Notes under the pieces: generated by a model
Told to the model about the DNA's origin: nothing
Database searches by the model: none
The model's input: the letters and a program-made list of their open reading frames with translations, nothing else
Program-made: the position numbers and the translations under genes
Assembly: GCA_946405485.1 (NCBI GenBank)
Contig: CAMJHJ010000131.1
Location: 1 to 6,830 of the forward strand
Origin: an uncultured Bacteroidales bacterium
GTDB lineage: Bacteria; Bacteroidota; Bacteroidia; Bacteroidales; UBA932
Length of the DNA stretch: 6,830 nt
Direction: 5' to 3'
In this document: positions 1 to 5,896 of the stretch, one piece after another
Numbering within the stretch: the stretch's first letter is position 1
Layout: the number at the start of each line of letters is the position of its first letter

Positions 1-266
1 AGCGGGTCGTTGAAGGCGCCCACGTGGCCGGAGGCCTCCCAGATGCGGGGGTGCATGAAGATGCAGGAGTCGATGCCCACGATGTTCTCATTGAGGCGGG
101 TCATCGCATTCCACCAATACTGCTTGATATTGTTCTTGAGCTCGACGCCCATCTGGCCGTAATCGTACACGGCTGCGAGTCCGTCATAGATCTCGCTGGA
201 GGGGAAGATGAAACCATACTCCTTGCAATGGGCTACCAGCACCTTGAATAGTTCGTCCTGTGTCAT
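1..266 (-). CDS. glyS: Glycine--tRNA ligase (class II, dimeric type), N-terminal part
   Basis: This charges tRNA-Gly with glycine in the cytoplasm. Only the first 88 codons are present; the gene runs off the left edge. The protein begins MTQDELFKVLVAHCKEYGF. It then carries FPSSEIYDGLAAVYDYGQ and GVELKNNIKQYWWNAM (about residues 22-55), which match the motif 1 region of the single-chain alpha2 glycyl-tRNA synthetases, followed by NIVGIDSCIFMHPRIWEASGHV and a conserved AFNDP. This is the eukaryote/archaea-like dimeric enzyme, not the alpha2beta2 GlyQ/GlyS form. The ATG at 266 is the only sensible start, because the family N-terminus aligns directly there. There is no clear Shine-Dalgarno sequence, as is usual in Bacteroidota. 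The gene lies 41 nt downstream of folK on the same strand and has its own promoter-like box, so it may be transcribed both alone and by read-through. Confidence 0.95.
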   Translation of the reverse strand, partial: MTQDELFKVLVAHCKEYGFIFPSSEIYDGLAAVYDYGQMGVELKNNIKQYWWNAMTRLNENIVGIDSCIFMHPRIWEASGHVGAFNDP

Positions 267-298
267 ATCGTTTGTTCTTTAATTTTCCGTAAATCGTG

Positions 299-306
299 CA
301 AAAATA
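299..306 (-). promoter_or_regulatory. Candidate glyS promoter, -7 box TATTTTTG
   Basis: Read on the minus strand, TATTTTTG fits the Bacteroidota -7 consensus TAnnTTTG. It would start transcription near 292 and give a leader of about 26 nt before the glyS ATG. It sits directly against the folK stop codon. No good -33 TTTG lies at the usual distance of about 19-21 nt; the nearest TTG is about 12 nt upstream. The call therefore rests on the -7 box and its position alone. Confidence 0.4.
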
Positions 307-307
307 A

Positions 308-778
308 TCATTTCCCGTCAAAAATCTCCGGAAAGGCGCGTTTTGTCGCTTCGTCTGCGATTTCCCGCAGGGGAATCATCACGAAATCGCGGTCCTTCAT
401 CAGCGGATGGGGGATCTCAAGACGCTTGGTCCGGATGTGGCGGCGGCCCCAGAAGAGGATGTCGATGTCGATCGGGCGGTCGTGGTAGATCCGCCGTCCC
501 GCAGCATCCCATTCGGGGTCTCCCGTACGTCCCATCCCGCGCTCAATCGCCTGGCAGGCGTCCAGCAGACGGGTCGGCGTCCAGGGTTTTCCGAGCTCGA
601 AACAGACTGCGCAGTTGAGGAAATCCGGCCCCTGGAAGCCCCAGGACGGCGTTTCAATCAGGGAAGAAATCGCTGTTGGAGCGGCGTGAAAGGCCGATTC
701 GAGGGATTCGAGCGCCTGACGGAGTTGCCGCTCCCGGTCGCCCTGGTTGGTTCCTAATGAAAGATAGATGCGGGGCAT
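308..778 (-). CDS. folK: 6-hydroxymethyl-7,8-dihydropterin pyrophosphokinase (HPPK)
   Basis: HPPK transfers pyrophosphate from ATP to 6-hydroxymethyl-7,8-dihydropterin, the step before dihydropteroate synthase in folate synthesis; it is cytosolic. The 156-residue product is close to the 158 of the E. coli enzyme. It opens with the family N-terminus MPRIYLSLGTNQGDRE. It has ETPSWGFQGPDFLN (about 42-55) in the substrate region and the signature RPIDIDILFWG (101-111), whose two Asp (104, 106) correspond to the Mg2+-binding pair. IPHPLMKDRDFVMIPL (122-137) is also typical. The frame is open for 38 codons upstream, but that extension is Arg-rich, has no family similarity and overlaps the preceding gene, so the ATG at 778 is chosen. 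Its A is also the last base of the upstream TGA stop (TGATG), which suggests translational coupling. It is the fourth gene of the sufS-sufE-sufT-folK run. Confidence 0.95.
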   Translation of the reverse strand: MPRIYLSLGTNQGDRERQLRQALESLESAFHAAPTAISSLIETPSWGFQGPDFLNCAVCFELGKPWTPTRLLDACQAIERGMGRTGDPEWDAAGRRIYHDRPIDIDILFWGRRHIRTKRLEIPHPLMKDRDFVMIPLREIADEATKRAFPEIFDGK

Positions 779-1158
779 CACAAATCGGTCGGTTCGTCCT
801 CGAAGTCCACGTCCATCCCGAGGATGACACGCGCTTCGTCGGAAAGCATGCTCTGGTCCCATACCGGGTCGAAAGTGAGGTCGATCTCGCAACTCTCCAC
901 TCCCTTGGTGTCCTCCACGCTCCGCTTCACTTCCGCGATCACCTCATCTGCCATCGGGCAGTTGGGCGCCGTGAAGGTCATCTTGATGTAGACCTGATGC
1001 TTCTTATTGATATTCAATTCATAAATGAGTCCCAGGTCATAGATGTTGACCGGGATCTCGGGATCATAGACCGACTTGAGCGCAAGGACTACGTCCTCGT
1101 ACAGGGGAGCGAGGGCCTTGACGTCTTCGGCGGTCAGTATTTCGTTGTTTTCCGACAT
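778..1158 (-). CDS. sufT: SUF-associated DUF59/MIP18-family Fe-S assembly protein (SufT-like)
   Basis: This small cytosolic protein of 126 residues is almost entirely one DUF59 domain (MIP18/PaaD/SufT family). Family members help mature Fe-S proteins; the exact biochemical step is unsettled. Visible hallmarks are YDPEIPVNIYDLGLIYEL (31-48), the TFTAPNCPMADEV segment with the conserved Cys (Cys67), and TFDPVWDQSMLSDEAR (95-110). The position directly after sufS and sufE supports the SUF role over the phenylacetate PaaD role. The ATG at 1158 is preferred over an in-frame TTG at 1167. With the ATG the gene sits 5 nt after the sufE stop with no overlap, and the purine run AGAAA lies just before it. 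Its TGA overlaps the folK ATG by one base. The symbol is given by family and context; sequence alone does not separate SufT from other DUF59 proteins. Confidence 0.88.
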   Translation of the reverse strand: MSENNEILTAEDVKALAPLYEDVVLALKSVYDPEIPVNIYDLGLIYELNINKKHQVYIKMTFTAPNCPMADEVIAEVKRSVEDTKGVESCEIDLTFDPVWDQSMLSDEARVILGMDVDFEDEPTDL

Positions 1159-1163
1159 TTTCT

Positions 1164-1577
1164 TCAAGCATTCCGGGCCGCGACCGTGCGGATCGTGGCA
1201 ATCATCGAGGCCAAGCCGTTGGCGCGGGTGGGGGAGAGGTTCTCCTTCAGGCCGATCTCGTCAATAAAAGCGAAGTCGTCCGCTGCAATCTCAGCAGGCG
1301 TGCGTCCGGAATAGACACCGATCAGCAGGGAAATGATCCCTTTCGTGATGATGGCATCGCTGTCCGCGCGGAACCAGAGCCTACCATCCTTTAGGGACCA
1401 ATCAAGCCAAACCCTTGACTGACAACCTTTTATCAACTTTTCATCCACCTTCTCGCCCTCGGGGTAGGCATCCAGCTTTTTCCCCAGGTCGATCAGATAT
1501 TCGTATTTATCCAGCCATTCGTCGAACATCGAGAAATCCTCGATGACCGCGGCCTTGGCTTCTTCCAGCGTATTCAT
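1164..1577 (-). CDS. sufE: Cysteine desulfuration protein SufE (sulfur acceptor)
   Basis: SufE takes the persulfide sulfur from the active-site Cys of SufS and passes it to the SufBCD scaffold, and it stimulates SufS. The product has 137 residues, against 138 in E. coli. The acceptor Cys is visible in LIKGCQSRVWLDW as Cys52, matching E. coli Cys51. Further family landmarks are the N-terminal FSMFDEWLDKYEYLIDLGK (15-33), the DSDAIITKGIISLLIGVYSGRTP stretch (73-95) and the C-terminal IGLKENLSPTRANGLASMI (108-126). The ATG at 1577 follows the sufS stop by 3 nt. This tight order allows coupled production of the desulfurase and its partner. Nothing is truncated or unusual. Confidence 0.96.
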   Translation of the reverse strand: MNTLEEAKAAVIEDFSMFDEWLDKYEYLIDLGKKLDAYPEGEKVDEKLIKGCQSRVWLDWSLKDGRLWFRADSDAIITKGIISLLIGVYSGRTPAEIAADDFAFIDEIGLKENLSPTRANGLASMIATIRTVAARNA

Positions 1578-1580
1578 ATC

Positions 1581-2801
1581 CTAGCTCAACATTTCAATGG
1601 CGCGGTGCAGCGCCTTCACAAATTGTTCCGCTTCCTCCAGGGTGTTGTACGGAGCGAACGACGCCCGCACCATCCCGGTCACGCCATAGCGGTCCATCAG
1701 CGGCTCGGCGCACATCTGTCCGGAACGCACGGCCACGCCCTGCTTATCCAATATCAATGCCAGATCCTCGTGGTGCGCTCCGCGGACGGAGAAAGAGAAA
1801 AGGGCGACTTTCTCATCCGACGCCGGGACCCCGTACAAGCGGATGCGCGGATCGGATCCCAGTTCGCGCAGCAGGTAAGAAACGATTGCCTGCTGGTTCT
1901 TTTCGATCTCGGGAGAACGCATCCAAAGGGCAAGCTCCAGCGCCGGCTTCAACGTCGGAACAGCATTGATGTTTTGCGTGCCAGCTTCGAACTTACCGGG
2001 CAGGGGAGCGAAGGTCGTCTTTTCGAAACGGACGGTGTCGATCATTTCGCCGCCCCCCATATACGGCGGCATCTGTTCCAGCAGCTCGCGACGCCCGTAC
2101 AAGACACCGGTGCCCGTCGCCGCATAGATCTTGTGTCCGGAGAATGCGTAGAAGTCGACACCGCTCTCCTGTACGTCCGGGGCGGAATGGACCACGCCCT
2201 GCGCACCATCCGCAAAAACAAGGCAACCTACTGAATGACAAATATTTACAACCTCTTTTACAGGGTTTTTCAGGCCCAATACGTTGGATATTTCCGCCAG
2301 GCAGGTAAGCTTTGTCTTTTCTGTGAGATTCTCACGCAGTCTTTGCAAGTCCAGATGACCGCTCTCGTCGACGGGTATCGTCCGGATCCGGGCGCCCTTC
2401 CGTTCCGCCATCAGCTGCCAGGGAACGATGTCCGAATGGTGCTCGCACTCCGCGATCAGGATTTCGTCGCCCGGCCGGATGAAAGCTTCGCCGAAACTGT
2501 AGGCAAGGAGATTGACCGATGCCGTCGTACCGGAGGTGAAGATAATCTCTTCACGGGCATTTGCATTCAGGAAGTCCTTCACCGCGTCGCGGGTCGACTC
2601 ATACTCATCGGTCGCTTCGACGGCCAGACGGTGGACGGCACGATGGATATTGGCGTTCTTCGACGTGGCCATTTCCGTCCACTTGTCAATGACGCACCGC
2701 GGCCGCAGGCTGGTCGCGGCATTGTCCAGATAAACGAGCGGACGGCCGTATACAGTCTGCGACAGGGAAGGGAATTCTCTTCTGAGTTCTTCGATCGACA
2801 T
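1581..2801 (-). CDS. sufS: Cysteine desulfurase SufS (group II, PLP-dependent)
   Basis: SufS converts L-cysteine to L-alanine and holds the sulfur as a Cys persulfide for Fe-S cluster assembly. Numbering is from the ATG at 2801 (406 residues, as in E. coli SufS). YLDNAATS lies near residue 27 and IHRAVHRLA near 52. AECEHHSDIVPWQ holds the His that stacks on PLP (121-122). FADGAQ holds the PLP-binding Asp198. The Schiff-base Lys224 is in FSGHKIYAATGTGVLYG. The catalytic Cys364 is in VAVRSGQMCAEPLM. RSGQMCAEP replaces the RTGHHCAQP-like form of other phyla and is, from memory, normal in Bacteroidota. An in-frame TTG at 2810 adds only three residues and would lie inside the likely promoter box, so the ATG is preferred. 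It is the first gene of the sufS-sufE-sufT-folK run and diverges from ruvA. No sufBCD genes are adjacent. Confidence 0.97.
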   Translation of the reverse strand: MSIEELRREFPSLSQTVYGRPLVYLDNAATSLRPRCVIDKWTEMATSKNANIHRAVHRLAVEATDEYESTRDAVKDFLNANAREEIIFTSGTTASVNLLAYSFGEAFIRPGDEILIAECEHHSDIVPWQLMAERKGARIRTIPVDESGHLDLQRLRENLTEKTKLTCLAEISNVLGLKNPVKEVVNICHSVGCLVFADGAQGVVHSAPDVQESGVDFYAFSGHKIYAATGTGVLYGRRELLEQMPPYMGGGEMIDTVRFEKTTFAPLPGKFEAGTQNINAVPTLKPALELALWMRSPEIEKNQQAIVSYLLRELGSDPRIRLYGVPASDEKVALFSFSVRGAHHEDLALILDKQGVAVRSGQMCAEPLMDRYGVTGMVRASFAPYNTLEEAEQFVKALHRAIEMLS

Positions 2802-2807
2802 CGGGGA

Positions 2808-2815
2808 CAAATTTA
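2808..2815 (-). promoter_or_regulatory. Candidate sufS operon promoter, -7 box TAAATTTG
   Basis: On the minus strand TAAATTTG is an exact TAnnTTTG match, ending 6 nt before the preferred sufS ATG (2801). Transcription would begin at or within a base or two of the start codon, so the mRNA would be nearly leaderless. A TTTC lies about 24 nt upstream, slightly too far for an ideal -33 element. The box also overlaps the alternative TTG start at 2810, which argues against that start. Confidence 0.42.
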
Positions 2816-2826
2816 CGAAAGGTTTC

Positions 2827-2857
2827 TTTCTTTTGATGCGAAATTCCTATAATTTTG
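2827..2857 (+). promoter_or_regulatory. ruvA: Candidate ruvA promoter (-33 TTTC, -7 TAATTTTG)
   Basis: TAATTTTG at 2850-2857 matches the Bacteroidota -7 consensus TAnnTTTG. TTTC at 2827-2830, 19 nt upstream, could serve as a weak -33 element (consensus TTTG); a TTTTG at 2831-2835 is a better sequence but only 14 nt away. The predicted start is near 2864, which gives a leader of about 15 nt before the ruvA ATG. It sits in the 77-nt gap shared with the divergent sufS promoter. Confidence 0.5.
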
Positions 2858-2878
2858 TAATACGCAAATACGCCCGAT

Positions 2879-3472
2879 ATGATTGACTACATCAAAGGAA
2901 CCGTCGCAGAATTGACCCCGACCCGCGTCGTCATCGACAACCATGGGATCGGTTACCGGATCGAGATTTCTCTCCAAACCTACGAAGCCCTGGAGAAAAA
3001 GACGGAAGCGACCGTTTTCATCTACCACTATTTCCGCCAGCGGGAGGATATCGAAATGTATTACGGGTTCGCGACCCGGGATGAGCGGGAACTCTTCGAA
3101 TTGATCATCAGCGTATCCGGCATCGGTGTCAATTCGGCTCGGATGATGTTGTCCTCCTTCTCCGCCGAGGAGTTGCGGGAAGCTATCCTCAGCGAAGATG
3201 TCAACCGGATCAAGAGCGTCAAAGGGATCGGACTCAAGAGCGCGCAGCGCCTGATCCTGGAACTCAAAGACAAGATCGTCAAGGGTGAAGGTTCCAGTCC
3301 CGAAGTACTCTTCCAGGCCACCAGCAACGAAGCCATCGAGGAGGCCACCCGCGCCCTCACGATGCTCGGATTCACGAAACCGAACGTCAACAAGGCCATT
3401 CAGACCATCTTGAAAAAGAATCCTTCGGCCAAGGTCGAAGAGATTATCAAGCTCGCGCTGAAGATGATGTAG
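2879..3472 (+). CDS. ruvA: Holliday junction branch migration protein RuvA
   Basis: RuvA binds four-way DNA junctions as a tetramer and loads the RuvB helicase for branch migration in recombinational repair. The 197-residue product has all three domains. Residues 1-62 form the OB-fold, MIDYIKGTVAELTP through YHYFRQREDIEMYYGF, with the acidic-pin residues Glu56 and Asp57 visible. Residues about 70-133 hold two helix-hairpin-helix motifs, SVSGIGVNSA (78-87) and SVKGIGLKSAQ (113-123). After a linker (about 135-148), domain III (about 149-197), which binds RuvB, contains EEATRALTMLGFTKPNVNKAI. The ATG at 2879 fits the family N-terminus exactly; no Shine-Dalgarno sequence is evident. The gene stands alone between divergent sufS and convergent mnmG; ruvB and ruvC are not in the window. 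The stop codon touches a parS-like palindrome. Confidence 0.97.
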   Translation: MIDYIKGTVAELTPTRVVIDNHGIGYRIEISLQTYEALEKKTEATVFIYHYFRQREDIEMYYGFATRDERELFELIISVSGIGVNSARMMLSSFSAEELREAILSEDVNRIKSVKGIGLKSAQRLILELKDKIVKGEGSSPEVLFQATSNEAIEEATRALTMLGFTKPNVNKAIQTILKKNPSAKVEEIIKLALKMM

Positions 3473-3488
3473 TGTTCCACGTGGAACA
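3473..3488. other. parS-like centromere site 1 (perfect 16-bp palindrome)
   Basis: TGTTCCACGTGGAACA is a perfect inverted repeat and fits the bacterial parS consensus TGTTnCACGTGnAACA bound by ParB/Spo0J. It fills 16 of the 17 nt between the ruvA stop (3472) and the mnmG stop (3490). ParB bound here would spread, form the partition complex and recruit SMC during chromosome segregation. No T-tract follows on either strand, so it does not look like an intrinsic terminator. An identical copy lies 293 bp to the right. ParB binding is inferred from the match only. Confidence 0.85.
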
Positions 3489-3489
3489 T

Positions 3490-5358
3490 CTATCGTCCGA
3501 AATAGACCAATAGAACAGAAATATCAGACGGGGAAATCCCGGAAATACGTGAGGCCTGCGCGATGGTGCGCGGGCTATATTTTTTAAGTTTCTGACGACA
3601 CTCGATCGACAGACCGGCCACCTTGTCAAAGTCGAAATCGTCCGGAATCCGGAGGTCCTCGAGCCTCATCATTTTATCGGCCAACTTCCGTTCACGTTCG
3701 ATGTATCCCTTATATTTGAGTGCGATTTCAACGGAATCAAAAACCTCCTTATCATACTCGATTTGTGTTCCACGTGGAACATATTTCAGAAGGGGAGCGA
3801 GGCTTACCTCGGGCCGTGAAACGAGATCTGCAATCCTTTTTGAGTCTGTGATAAGTGTAGAATTGATGGATTCCAGATAAGGGTTTGCCTGTGCCGCAGT
3901 CATATTGACGGAGGAACAAAAGGAGTCCAAGCGGGCCACACGTTCATATTTCTCCACCGTATGACGGTAACGGTCCTCCGAAACCAGACCCAGATTCCAA
4001 GCGCGCTCGGTCAGTCGTGCATCAGCATTATCCTGACGAAGGAGGATGCGATATTCGGCCCGGGAGGTAAACATCCGGTAAGGCTCATCGACACCTTTCG
4101 TGATGAGGTCGTCAATCAAAACTCCTATATAAGCTTCGTCACGATGAAGAATAAACGGCTCCTCACCGCGGCACTTCAAGTGGGCATTGACACCGGCCAT
4201 CAGACCCTGGGCGGCCGCTTCCTCATAGCCGGTCGTCCCATTGATCTGGCCGGCGAAAAAGACATTTTCAATCTCTTTCGATTCGAGGCTAGCTTTCAAC
4301 TGGGTCGGATCGAAATAGTCATATTCGACAGCATAGGCCGGACGGAAAATCCGTACGTTCTCAAGACCTTCGATCTTATGCAGTGCTTCCAACTGGATTT
4401 CCAGCGGAAGCGAAGAGGAGAAGCCCTGAAGATAATACTCGTGAGTCCAGCGACCTTCGGGTTCAAGGAAAAGCTGATGATTCTCATTCTCCGGAAAAAC
4501 GCGGAGTTTGTCCTCGATGCTCGGACAGTAGCGCGGACCACGACCACTGATCAGCCCGTTGAAAAGAGGGGAGTCCTTGAATCCGGAACGAAGGACATCA
4601 TGGACAGCAGGGTTGGTGTGAAGGATGAAACAGTCCATCTGTTCCTGCCCACCCTGGATCGCTGAAGGAACAGGCAAAAAAGAAAAACGCTCCGGTTCGG
4701 GATCACCTTGCTGACGCAAAAGACGGGAGGTGTCGACGGAGGAAATGTCGATGCGCGGGGGAGTCCCGGTCTTCATCCGATCGGTCCGGATCCCGAGAGA
4801 TGCGAGTTGAGCCGAAAGACCGTGGGAAGAAAGCTCGCCGATCCGGCCGCCTTCGAAGACAGTGCGACCGATGAAGAGCCGGCCTTCCAGGAAGGTTCCG
4901 GTCGTCAGAATAAGCGTCTGAGAATGAAACGAAGCCCCTGTCGTCGTACGGACGCCCGCAAATTTTCCATTCTCAAAGAGAATAGCGCACGCAGAATCAG
5001 CGTAAATATCTAATTTACAATGAGTTTCTAGAACTTTGCGCCATTCTGTCGAGAATTGGATTTTATCGCACTGCGCGCGGGGACTCCACATCGCCGGTCC
5101 TTTCGAACGGTTGAGCATACGGAATTGAAGGGTCGATGCATCAGTGACGAGACCGGTGTATCCGCCGAGCGCGTCGATCTCCCGGACGATCTGTCCTTTG
5201 GCGATTCCTCCGACCGCGGGGTTGCAGGACATCTTCGCAAAGCCGAGCATATCCATCGTAATCAGCAGGACGGACGAACCCATCCGGGCTGCCGCCGTCG
5301 CAGCCTCGCACCCGGCGTGGCCGCCACCAACTACGATGACATCATAACGGGGAAACAT
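3490..5358 (-). CDS. mnmG: tRNA uridine-5-carboxymethylaminomethyl modification enzyme MnmG (GidA)
   Basis: MnmG is an FAD enzyme that, with the GTPase MnmE, installs the carboxymethylaminomethyl group at C5 of wobble U34 in several tRNAs; it is cytosolic. The 622 residues match the family length (629 in E. coli). The FAD-binding motif [11 protein letters not shown] is at 10-20. [12 protein letters not shown] (44-55) holds Cys45 and [14 protein letters not shown] (271-284) holds the conserved Cys278. [17 protein letters not shown] (369-385) and [15 protein letters not shown] (432-446) are also diagnostic. The C-terminal MnmE/tRNA-binding domain includes YKGYIERE (549-556) and [20 protein letters not shown] (601-620). 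The ATG at 5358 is 3 nt after the ybeY stop. A second parS site is embedded in codons 527-531 (VPRGT), in a stretch where E. coli MnmG has unrelated sequence. No mnmE gene is in the window. Confidence 0.98.
   Translation of the reverse strand: MFPRYDVIVVGGGHAGCEAATAAARMGSSVLLITMDMLGFAKMSCNPAVGGIAKGQIVREIDALGGYTGLVTDASTLQFRMLNRSKGPAMWSPRAQCDKIQFSTEWRKVLETHCKLDIYADSACAILFENGKFAGVRTTTGASFHSQTLILTTGTFLEGRLFIGRTVFEGGRIGELSSHGLSAQLASLGIRTDRMKTGTPPRIDISSVDTSRLLRQQGDPEPERFSFLPVPSAIQGGQEQMDCFILHTNPAVHDVLRSGFKDSPLFNGLISGRGPRYCPSIEDKLRVFPENENHQLFLEPEGRWTHEYYLQGFSSSLPLEIQLEALHKIEGLENVRIFRPAYAVEYDYFDPTQLKASLESKEIENVFFAGQINGTTGYEEAAAQGLMAGVNAHLKCRGEEPFILHRDEAYIGVLIDDLITKGVDEPYRMFTSRAEYRILLRQDNADARLTERAWNLGLVSEDRYRHTVEKYERVARLDSFCSSVNMTAAQANPYLESINSTLITDSKRIADLVSRPEVSLAPLLKYVPRGTQIEYDKEVFDSVEIALKYKGYIERERKLADKMMRLEDLRIPDDFDFDKVAGLSIECRQKLKKYSPRTIAQASRISGISPSDISVLLVYFGR
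3766..3781. other. parS-like centromere site 2, inside mnmG
   Basis: This is a second copy of TGTTCCACGTGGAACA, identical to the site at 3473. One extra base matches on each side (G before, T after), giving an 18-nt identity. On the minus strand it is read in frame as part of Tyr-Val-Pro-Arg-Gly-Thr in MnmG (residues 526-531). The exact palindrome within a variable coding loop, next to an intergenic copy, supports a real ParB site. Confidence 0.85.
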
Positions 5359-5361
5359 AAG

Positions 5362-5787
5362 CTACTTCTGTAACGAATGCTTAATGTTAACATAATAATT
5401 TTCCTTCGCACGCATCACGGCTTGCTCTTCCGGCGTATGGTCGTCATATCCCAGAAGATGGAGGACGCCGTGTACCATCACACGGTCCAACTCATCCTCG
5501 AAACTGGCGCCATAGAAAAGCGCGTTCTCCCGAACGCTGTCGATGCTGATAAAAAGATCGCCGGAGACAGTATCCCCTTCGCAGTAATCAAAGGTTATGA
5601 TATCCGTAAAGTAATCGTGCTGAAGATAACGGAGGTTAATGTCCAGGATATAAGGGTCCGAACAAAAGATAATCGACAGGTCACCCATCTTTTTCACTTC
5701 ACTTCCGACGACCATTTTGAGCCAGCGGTTGTTGAGCAATTTACCTTTCAGTTCAAACTTGATATCTTCCGTAAAATATGAAATCAT
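5362..5787 (-). CDS. ybeY: Endoribonuclease YbeY, rRNA maturation factor (UPF0054)
   Basis: YbeY is a metal-dependent RNase needed for 16S rRNA 3'-end maturation and ribosome quality control. The product has 141 residues from the ATG at 5787. IIFCSDPYILDINLRYL (39-55), HDYFTDIITFDY (57-68), SGDLFISID (75-83) and the metal motif HGVLHLLGYDDHTPEEQAVM (106-125) identify the family. His106 and His110 are present; the third ligand position, His in E. coli (GYDH), aligns with Asp116, followed by His117. Asp there is, from memory, usual in Bacteroidota. An in-frame TTG at 5808 would add seven residues, but the ATG is preferred because family members begin near MISYFTEDI and a purine-rich GGAGAAGGG stands directly before it. 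It forms a two-gene unit with mnmG and diverges from tonB. Confidence 0.95.
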   Translation of the reverse strand: MISYFTEDIKFELKGKLLNNRWLKMVVGSEVKKMGDLSIIFCSDPYILDINLRYLQHDYFTDIITFDYCEGDTVSGDLFISIDSVRENALFYGASFEDELDRVMVHGVLHLLGYDDHTPEEQAVMRAKENYYVNIKHSLQK

Positions 5788-5805
5788 CCCTTCTCCATTT
5801 TTTCG

Positions 5806-5813
5806 CAAATCTA
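5806..5813 (-). promoter_or_regulatory. Candidate ybeY-mnmG promoter, -7 box TAGATTTG
   Basis: On the minus strand TAGATTTG fits TAnnTTTG. It would start transcription near 5799, about 12 nt before the ybeY ATG. The upstream DNA is very AT-rich, but no clear TTTG stands 19-21 nt away. The alternative TTG start of ybeY overlaps this box, which again favours the ATG. Confidence 0.42.
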
Positions 5814-5832
5814 CAACTATTAAATTAAAAAA

Positions 5833-5863
5833 TTGGATTTCAAATTATTTATTTATACCTTTG
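5833..5863 (+). promoter_or_regulatory. Candidate tonB promoter (-33 TTG, -7 TACCTTTG)
   Basis: TACCTTTG at 5856-5863 is an exact TAnnTTTG match, with TTG at 5833-5835 spaced 20 nt upstream, close to the Bacteroidota arrangement. It is the best two-part promoter in the window. It predicts a start near 5870 and a leader of about 27 nt. This start excludes upstream in-frame ATG codons of tonB and supports the ATG at 5897. Confidence 0.6.
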
Positions 5864-5896
5864 AGACTTGTAAAACGGATAAAACCATTACAGAAT

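Noticed and set aside
21..26. CACGTG core in glyS as a third parS site
   Set aside because: Only the central hexamer matches; the flanks lack the TGTTn and nAACA arms.
779..892. N-terminal extension of folK by 38 codons
   Set aside because: The extension overlaps the sufT gene in another frame, is Arg-rich and unlike HPPK; the family N-terminus starts at the ATG at 778.
676..1314. Long open frame on the plus strand opposite folK, sufT and sufE
   Set aside because: It is antisense to three well-supported genes, its product resembles no family I know, and it has no promoter box. It is a by-product of GC-rich codon use.
1605..2852. Long plus-strand open frames opposite sufS
   Set aside because: SufS is unmistakable on the minus strand with every catalytic residue present; the opposite frames are low-information shadows.
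3473..3488. The palindrome between ruvA and mnmG as a bidirectional intrinsic terminator
   Set aside because: The stem would be short, with no T-tract on either strand, and the identical sequence occurs inside the mnmG coding region, where a terminator would be harmful.
3961..4665. A 234-codon plus-strand open frame opposite mnmG
   Set aside because: It lies entirely within the conserved part of mnmG and shows no recognisable domain or start signal.
5717..5896. N-terminal extension of tonB by 60 codons
   Set aside because: It overlaps ybeY antisense and contains the likely tonB promoter; the Bacteroidota TonB N-terminus begins at MEIKK.
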